The notes under the pieces: generated by a model
Told to the model about the DNA's origin: nothing
The model's input: the letters and a program-made list of their open reading frames with translations, nothing else
Database searches by the model: none
Source of the DNA: Adiantum capillus-veneris
Lineage: Eukaryota > Streptophyta > Polypodiopsida > Polypodiales > Pteridaceae
Assembly: GCA_014529385.2 (NCBI GenBank)
Contig: CM043964.1
Coordinates: 132,563,920-132,627,919 of the forward strand
Length of the DNA: 64,000 nt
Direction: 5' to 3'
In this document: one piece after another, positions 56,261-64,000 of the stretch
How positions within the stretch are numbered: the first letter of the stretch is position 1
Layout: each line of letters begins with the position of its first letter
Position numbers and translations under genes: made by a program

Positions 56261-58095
56261 TCATCCACCAGGATCAAACACCTGGCATTGGCCATCACCA
56301 TCCACAAGCAGCAGCTCCTCGTAGAACTGTTCCCAAACACCAACCGAATAGTGCATATAGAATGCACCCAGCATCTCTTCACTGTTCCACACAGCCACTG
56401 GAATCCAAGCATCCAAAAGAGTACCATTGTGTTCATCACTTGGCCCAACAACCAAACCAACGGACATACCTGCATCGATGGACAAACCTGACCCTCCCAC
56501 CCAACCATGTAAAGTGGAGGACTCCTCCACAGACTCCTATAACTGGCGACATGCCCACTGCAATGCTGCACTCATAAGCATGGCTTTCAAAACCCAATGG
56601 CACATCTCCCTTGACGGTGTCATAGCACCCATAGCCTGCTCTTCCTCTTCACCCATGGCCAAATGCACCTGTTCATCACCCAAAGGCCTCTCTAACAGCA
56701 TCATACCATCGCAGTCCATGCATGTGGCATCCTCAAACCCCGTATCCTCATGCTCATCCGAACCAAGAGAGCCACATGGCTCCACCAATTCCTCTTGTAG
56801 ACCGTCCTCTTCAACCCGTTCACTTTCCACCTCCATGGAAGCTTTCTCTTTGGCCAAGCTCCGTACCTACCTCACTATCAAAGCACACTGCACGGCCACT
56901 TTAACCAACATCACCATAAGCATGGTGCCGCACAAAACCTTTGCATGCACATCCTCAGCCCCAAGCTTGGGCACTTCCACCTGCACTTCAGCCACATTGG
57001 CAACCATCACATCTTTATATACCAAACCAGGCAGCCCTACCTGTACCATCTCACGCTCACTAGAGTCCGTCTCTTCGCCATAGGACGTGGACCCGTCCTC
57101 TTCGCCTGTATCCCACAAAATCGAGCTTAAACTCCCATCACCATCATTGCCATAGGCCGACTGGGCACTTATTTCCTTATCCTTTAGCGGCTTCAAAAAA
57201 GCTTGGCTACTGCCAACTTGGCCCTGCACACTCTCCTCATCATAATCCAAACTCTTGGCATCTCGGCCACAATCTGCCACTTTCTCAAGCAAACCCTCCA
57301 CCAGAACAGGCTCTACCATCTCCTCAAGCTGCACTTGGCACTTGGTATTTGCCATCTTTTCCACACACAGGCTCTCCTCAACACATGGCTCGCCCTTGTT
57401 GGCAAGCGCATCCACCATTAGCAGTGGCCCTCTGCAAACAGGCACTTCCACACAAGAAAAATCGACCATTGGCCTTACCTCAATAGGCTCCACAGCTCGC
57501 ATCACTGGCACCATCCTCAACCTGTCCAAAGAACATCCTGCTGCCACAACAGGCACACACTCTGTCGGCTTCAGCAAGCCAAGCTCCATTTTCCTTTTCA
57601 CTTTGTGGCTCTTAAGCCTAGCCACTTGAACTGCTTCGGAATAGCACTTAAGCTCTTTGTCATCCACTTTTTCTCGAACCGCTGGATGCAAACAAGCCAA
57701 AAACTTTCCAGCTTGAAGCAATCGCCATTAACCACATGCATAACAGCCACCAACTGCCTCCATCAAGCTTCAAACTCGGCCACAAAAACCTCAAAATTGG
57801 CAGTTACATCTTGCCGCAGGCCTTTGATCCTGGCATACACTTCATCCACCAACACAAACTTGCGAAACCACAGTAGAAACTGCTCTTGAAATCCTTGCCA
57901 AACCTGTTTGTCTGCTGCCTGCAGACCATCAAACCAAAGCTTTGCTTTTCCTCGCAGCACCAAGGGCAACGTACGCACCTTGTCATAATCACTGGTTATC
58001 TGCAATGACAGCATGAATAATTCATAATCTGCCAGCCAGTCATCCGCATCCTCGCTCCCGCTGAAGATCGGGCCACTGCTTTGCCACATCTTCAC
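56261..58095 (-). pseudogene. Gag with long acidic extension
   Basis: Minus-strand frame starting MKMWQSSGPIFSGSEDADDW. The retrotransposon gag signature follows: DWLADYELFMLSLQ, RTLPLVLRGKAKLWFDGL and WQGFQEQFLLWFR (58095-57763). After a frameshift, a second frame runs from 57721 to 56261 with two in-frame stops (56867 and 56537). It starts with the gag C-terminal piece (FLACLHPAVREKV, ARLKSHKVKRKME) and continues as about 400 residues rich in glutamate, valine and glycine with no zinc knuckle, protease or polymerase. This extension replaces pol and has no known match. Confidence 0.68.
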
Positions 58096-58134
58096 TTCAA
58101 ATCACATCACCGGGGAGCTATCAGCGCGCTCCTT

Positions 58135-58147
58135 AGTGGGGGCACCA
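58135..58147 (-). other. Primer-binding-site candidate, identical to the Tat-like element
   Basis: TGGTGCCCCCACT on the minus strand, five bases downstream of the LTR end. Identical over 13 bases to 10359-10347. Confidence 0.5.
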
Positions 58148-58152
58148 GAAGA

Positions 58153-58383
58153 TGGAGAGTGGGAATGGGGAGCACGCCCAGCGCGCCAACACGGATGCCT
58201 CCTATAGCCCAGGGCACACACTGCACCCCAATCCACTGAAAACCCAACTTCGATCGACGCACCGTCTACCAACCAATGCAAAATCACACCGCTACAACGC
58301 GCACACACCCGCAAGGAGCACCACAGGACATAAATGCTTCATTGAAGCCACTTTGCACTCTCCCATGTGCTTAAATCATCGCA

Positions 58384-58423
<40 letters not shown>

Positions 58424-60079
58424 CAATTCATCAGAGCGGCACACACTTGCGGACACACCTGCACGCACACACACGAGAGCAAAAGAGAAGGGGGGAAGAG
58501 GGGGCGAGACGATGCAAAAAGAAAAGATCCACTGCAATGGGCATTTCTCTTTCATAGGCGCACCAAAAAACTGTACAATCCTCATTGCCGCAACCGGCGT
58601 GGACCAAAACACATGAAAGGGCGAGCCCCGCTCAAGCCCGGGCACAAAGTTTCCATAGTCTTCCTGCTTCTCGTGAGCTCTCCATGGCTCCAAACGAGCG
58701 AGCAGACAAAAAGCTAAAAAAAACCCTCTTTCTCATTGCCAAAAACGTTTTTATGAGGGCCTCCTCTTGATTTTAGCATTTTTCTCTTCTCATCGACACT
58801 TGGCATTTCGAAGTCCCCCACTTTGACTATCTGAAGACCCTCTCTATCTCATATGAGCCCCTAGGGAGCAACGATGGCGCTGTCGTTGCTCCTCGTGGGA
58901 AACTCTCCCCTCAAAAAAGGTTGTGGGTGGATTTGGTCCGTGGGAAACAGCCGTGATCTTGCAGGGTGCCACATCACCACCTCCAACATCGCCGCCCGCA
59001 TAAGCGCGCGCCACTGCGCCGCCAACCCCGAGCCAAAACCGCCGGCATTCCGCCCTGCGCGCGCTTTTCGCCATAGCCCACGAGCTCTAGGAGCTCCCAC
59101 TCCTTTCGATACTCTATGGGGCGCCCACTTGTGGCCTTTATACCTTGCGCTGCTGCTCGCGGGCCATGCATGTGGGATCACCTACCCGCCACATGGCAGC
59201 CATCCCTTGAATGTGCCCTTTGAACCTCAAAAACCTTCACCCTCTCACAAAAAACTCCCACCTTTTGTGCTTGTTTGATCAACTGCCATCCCCTTCACAA
59301 ACTTCCAATGCCTTGGCCGTTTGACCCGGCTAAAACCTGACTCCAAGCTTGCATCTCAGCTCCGCATTCTGACATCACGGTGACCTCGAACAGAGCACGC
59401 AAAAACGGGGAAAAAGCACCCGACCGTCCACGTTCGCTACGAGCTGTCAACTTCGACTGGCCATATCTCCGCATTCCGGACCCCGATTCAAGTGCCATCG
59501 ACTTCGACCAGCTCCACATGTTGTATGCCATCCACCAGACACCTGGAAAACTCAAAAAAGCACAAGCTGGCGCATTTCCGAATGCGGCCCATCCGCCTCG
59601 AAACTGACCCCTATCAAATCTTCGATGGCCCCTAACTTTCAATCCACAGCTCCGATTCTCGATCCGATACGACCGGCATGCTCCACAACTCGAGCACTTC
59701 ACACATATGCACTCACATCATCTTTTGCAAACCACTTGCACCTAACCAATCTGGCGAGGATTTGCAACGCACCCCGCTTCAAACGTCCATATCTTTGTCA
59801 TCCGGGCTCCGTTTGATGAGCCGTCTGGACCTGCTCGGAAAGCACACCAAGGGCCACACTCTGGCATGCAAAACCACCACTTCGGGCATATAGAGCCACC
59901 ATCCAATTTAGCGCCTGACAGCACACCCATGGCCTAAAAAGCCGCATCAAGCATACAGTTTCACCTGCCCTTGGCTACATCCACACTTCACAGCTATACT
60001 ATCACTTGGGCCCGCATCTGCTCGACCACATAGCCCCGCTTGTGCCCATTTCTATCATCGACAGCATTTGGCTGCACCA
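58153..60079 (-). repeat. LTR copy 3 (outer right, 5' LTR)
   Basis: 1,927 bp, the longest copy. On the minus strand it starts TGGTGCAGCC and ends CTCTCCA. A CT tract lies at 58386-58420 and TATAAAGG at 59142-59135. Frames seen in all three LTR copies are conserved only because the DNA is; they show no protein domain. Confidence 0.82.
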
Positions 60080-63000
60080 ACGTTTAGCTGCACCAAGAAA
60101 CATGTTCGGATAAATCCATCAATATTTGCAATATCGTCAATTTTTATTGCGAGGAAGTATAATTAATATTCCAGCAGCAATAGATATAATTTGTAGATAA
60201 GCATTAAAAATATGACTATAGGTGTAGCTATAAAACAGAAACTAGAATACAAATCCATTTACAAAAGCGGTCAATTTCAGCCACGACATGTAATTGAGGC
60301 TTTGTTTGACTTGGTCCACACTCCATTATACAGAGAGTATGTGATACAAATTCAAGAAAAATTTATTCAGCAAATTGTTTAGACACAAGCTTTAGAACCT
60401 GATTGTAGCATGCATATATTTCATTCATTAAACAATACAAATTTTGAAGACCTTAACATCAAAGATACCGAGCTATATGAAGAAGTAGTTGAACGACACA
60501 CAAATACCTTGGTACATAATTTTTTAGATTCAAACAACTTCTTCGATGCTTCTTCAAATATTCTAACTATTGCACCTTGCCAAAACAAAAAACCATTAGG
60601 TATATTTGTTGATAAAGACTGTGAAAAATTAAACTTCCTTTTCCTTTTCCATGGAGAAAGACATTGTAAATCACTTGGACCCTACCAATATACATACCAA
60701 GATATTTCCCAATGGGAAATTATAAATAAAGATCGATGATTTTTTAACCATATAAAAACTATATTTTTTAAAACATAAAAATAAAGATACATCAAATTCA
60801 TTCATCAGCATGGGTAAGACTTTGAGAAACAACATTGAATGATCAAACACTATGTGTTAAAGACATTAAAACCAAAGAAAACCTTGAAAATATACTACAG
60901 TCAAACATTGGCTACTTTCAAAAGACAAAATACCCCAGAAAGAAAGAACAACTTAACAGGATTACACGAGAGAAGACCCAGTCACATGTGTGTGATATTA
61001 TAATCATAGAATATCATGTTTACGAGAAACATTGAAGTGTACACCATATATATATGGAACAATAAAATATTTTTTCTTTGTTACTGAGTTCCAATCACGT
61101 GGCAATGAACACGATCATGGTCTTCTTTGGATTGTTAACGCTCCGATTTACGATAGTAGAAATGGAAAAGAAATAGTCAATTTTATAAATTGCTACATAT
61201 CTTGTGATAAAGTACAAATTGCAAAATATTTGCGATAGAGTCAAATGCACCTCCACACACGCACATGCAAAAAATATAATAGAAACAATGCAGATTTAAA
61301 TTTCCAAAGTCACCATTTTCAAATACAGTTATTCTTTAACCTTCAAGAATGTAACGAACAACGATTCAAAAAATGCTAGTAAAATTAAACAATATTTAGA
61401 AACATACGACAAGAGTCAGACTATTGATTTCCATCAACTTCTTCTTATTTTAGAAATGATTGAAACTACTTATTTAAAAGCAATACAATCAACAATTAGA
61501 AAGCCAACAATTTTTTTGAAAAGAAGTTTACAAAATTTACGGACGAATGCATTTGCAAAACACCTTATTAACATTTGGGAAGCTAATATAGACTCCCAAT
61601 TTATTTTAGAACCATATGCAGCAGCACAATATTGCACTTCGTACTTAACAAAAGTCGATAACACTCTTACAAAAACTTTCCAAGAAATATTAAAACGTGC
61701 AAATATAGAGGAGAAAAATGCAACTGAACGAATTAAGCAACTTGGATCAACATTACTAAATACACAACAAATGCGAATACAACAAGATATCTACATAATA
61801 CTGTCATTACCTTTCTTACATGCAACACAAACATTCCAATTTATAAACACAGTGCCTAAAAATGAGCATGCCTTCCTCCTGAAGCATCCATCCAGATTAG
61901 AAGGCTTACCAGATGAATCTACAAGCATAGTGAAAGAGTCAATCATAGACAAATATTACCAATGACCACCAGATTTAGAGCATTTCACACTAGCAGACAT
62001 TGCTATCGAGTATAACTATGAACAACATTTCAAAAAAAGAAAAAAAGAAAAAATAATTAGATCAATCAAATATAGTAAAGCACGAGACCCAAAAAAATAC
62101 TACAGAGAAATGATACTTATGTATTTACCTTTTCAACATAATTAAGATATCCTTATCAAAAGACATACAACTTGGAAAGAGGTGTTTGAAACAAATGAAC
62201 AAATAATATAGACAAAATATGATAAATACAATAACAAATTAAATACACAAAAATAGTGGAACAATATTGAAGAACTGACAAAAAGTATAGAAGACAATTT
62301 AGACTCTGATAATGATGATAACAATTGCATTAAAATTACAAATACTGTACAAATAGAACTATTGATATTGACACTCAAATTGGAAAATCACAATGTAAAA
62401 CATTGGAATACAAAATACTAACATTCCTTGGTTCAATTTTAGAAACACCTCAACATCATATGCAAATACAAAATCTTAATATAGAACAACGACATTTTTT
62501 TAATGACATACAATACAGATTACATTACGATTCAAAAAATCAAATATATTCTTTTGTAATAGGTAGAGCTGGAACAGGTAAAACAACTCTTCTACGAGCA
62601 CTCAACGAAGAACTTATTAGATTTAGTAACTCTAACAAAAACTGTGAATTAACAAAACCAAAAGTTCTTAGACTAGCATATACTAATAAACTAGCATACA
62701 ATATTGATGGAACTACAGTCCATTCAGCTCTGCATATACCAATAAATTATAAAACCTTGACACAAAGTCCATACATACACTTAAATTAATTTAAGTAAAT
62801 TATATAAAGAGGTAAAAGATATTATTATTGGAAAAAATTTATTGATAGGGATACGAATGTTTTCTTACATAAATAAACGCCTCCAAACAATGAAACATAT
62901 TTACCACCTACCATTTAGAGGATTACATATGTTTTGCTTTGATGATTTATATTAACTCCCTCCTGTAAGAGATAAATGGATATTCTCAGATCTTCATCCA

Positions 63001-63963
63001 CTTGTACCAAATATCTGGAAAACTCACTTTACGCAATACAAACTAACACAAGTTATGCAACAAAATGATGCAAATTTCATAAACATATTAAATAGAATCA
63101 GATTTAATCAACAAACAAAAACTGATATCCAAATTTTGAATAGTTTATGCTTGAGAAAAAACCTCTACGAGCTCCATATACCCCACTTATTCTACACACA
63201 ACAAGAAACCCAAAAACATAATAACAATGTTCTCGAATCAATAGAAGGGCCAACTTTTACTCTCATAGCATTAGACATGCCTCTTATAACTAACTCTACA
63301 ATCTTAGCTAATGAAAATAAAATTGTAGGACTACATGCCATCATAAAAATAAAACCATCGATGTTAATTGAACTATGTGCAAGGAACTACGATATTTTTG
63401 ATGGACTCATAAATGGAGCAGACGGGTATTTTAGAACTATTACAACTTACAACCAAAAAAAGGTCATCTGGATTCAATTTTTGAATAAAAGAGTAGGCCA
63501 GAACACACACACAAAATATAAATTATTATATGACTCTACTATAGATTCTACATGGACATCTATATTCCCAACAACAAAAGAATCCCTATTAGGGGCAAGT
63601 ACTAATAAACAAATATATAGAACACAATTCCCAGTTCAACAAGCTTCAGCCCAAACAGTACACCGTTCTCAAGGACTTTCATTACAAACAATGGAATTTT
63701 CTCCAAAAAAATGTAATAAGCATGGATTAACTTACACAGCTTTATCAAGTGTTTGAACATTGGAAAACCTATACTTATTATTGGACTGTTTATGTAAAGA
63801 AAATTTTATTTTAGATAAAGATGGTGAATATGAAAATCGTAGACTTTTCATAAAAGAAAAGTGGCATACAATAATTCCAGAATTGAACATTTCAAACAAA
63901 AACAATATCATAATAACAACACTAAATACTAAATCATTTTCTAAATACTACAATGACATATAG
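60080..63963 (+). pseudogene. Helentron copy 2 polyprotein: DUF6570-like, Rep, helicase, EEP start
   Basis: Read through many stops and frameshifts. DUF6570-like: LLRGSIINIPAAID and KQKLEYKSIYKSG, then LVHNFLDSNNFFD and DISQWEIINKDR. Rep: FVTEFQSRGNEHDHGLLWI, an intact HDH site (about 61080-61130), and YCTSYLTKVDNT with both tyrosines (about 61630). Helicase: GRAGTGKTT (about 62565-62590). The Walker B position reads IIIGKNLLIG instead of a D-E motif. LHMFCFDDLY-stop-LPPV follows, then QTVHRSQGLSLQ and GLTYTALSS. The end is cut by the window. Rolling-circle transposase, inactive here. Confidence 0.8.
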
Positions 63964-64000
63964 CTACATCCTTTACTGTAATCAAGAAATTTAATTTGTT
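60080..64000 (+). mobile_element. Helentron copy 2, right part (runs off the window)
   Basis: Opens with the second ACGT (60080-60083) and the rest of the DUF6570-like region. It proceeds through Rep and helicase and ends, at the window edge, with the start of the EEP domain (IIITTLNTKSFSKYYNDI, matching IVASLNILSINRHIDHI of copy 1). Confidence 0.82.

Larger units (their letters stand above)
52433..60079 (-). mobile_element. Gag-only LTR retrotransposon inserted in Helentron copy 2
   Basis: 7,647 bp, GC-rich against its AT-rich host. It has TG...CA type ends and a 4-bp ACGT duplication. Three LTR copies are present: 52433-54161, 54174-56067 and 58153-60079. Gag orientation, primer-binding-site candidate and TATA boxes all point to the minus strand. 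There is no pol, so it depends on another element's enzymes. Confidence 0.82.

Overview
The window looks like nuclear DNA of a land plant. It is almost entirely transposable elements and their debris, with no intact host gene that I can recognise. The plant call rests on a Tat-type Ty3/gypsy element with two RNase H domains, a CACTA element with plant-type Transposase_24 and DUF4216-like pieces, an RPA gene carried by Helitron-type elements, and fragments of the plant form of the cohesion factor DCC1. The many long GA/CT tracts and the element mix would suit a seed-free plant such as a fern or lycophyte, but that is only an impression.

Layout. 1-604: GA-rich low complexity. 605-2864 (-): relic of a gypsy gag-protease region. 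2865-13047 (-): a Tat-like Ty3/gypsy element with a 2.7 kb 5' LTR, a primer-binding-site-like sequence, four small ORFs forming two paralogous pairs ahead of gag, gag-pol broken only by in-frame stops, a polypurine tract and a 3' LTR cut to 521 bp. 13048-16558: no clear gene. 16559-24171 (-): Helentron copy 1, with a spliced RPA-like gene followed by a polyprotein frame with a possible OTU-like domain, DUF6570-like region, Rep, PIF1 helicase and a C-terminal endonuclease/exonuclease/phosphatase domain. 24785-33250: a duplicated, partly palindromic repeat block with a CT-tract repeat family and two intronless DCC1 pseudogenes. 33519-34801 and 43589-44918: two non-autonomous elements bounded by TTAA and starting CACTAG, piggyBac-like. 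37491 to about 42735: a decayed CACTA element. 44919-64000 (+): a very AT-rich stretch holding Helentron copy 2, which runs off the right edge. Copy 2 is split by a GC-rich gag-only LTR retrotransposon (52433-60079) with a clean 4-bp target duplication.

How the parts relate. The two Helentrons are divergent and in opposite orientation, yet share gene order and two RPA intron positions, so each helps to read the other. The Tat-like element and the gag-only element share a 13-base primer-binding-site candidate, which would fit the second being mobilised by relatives of the first. Every large element is damaged. The features best worth following up are the four ORFs upstream of gag in the Tat-like element, the RPA plus OTU-like plus Rep/helicase plus endonuclease combination in the plant Helentrons, and the paired TTAA elements.
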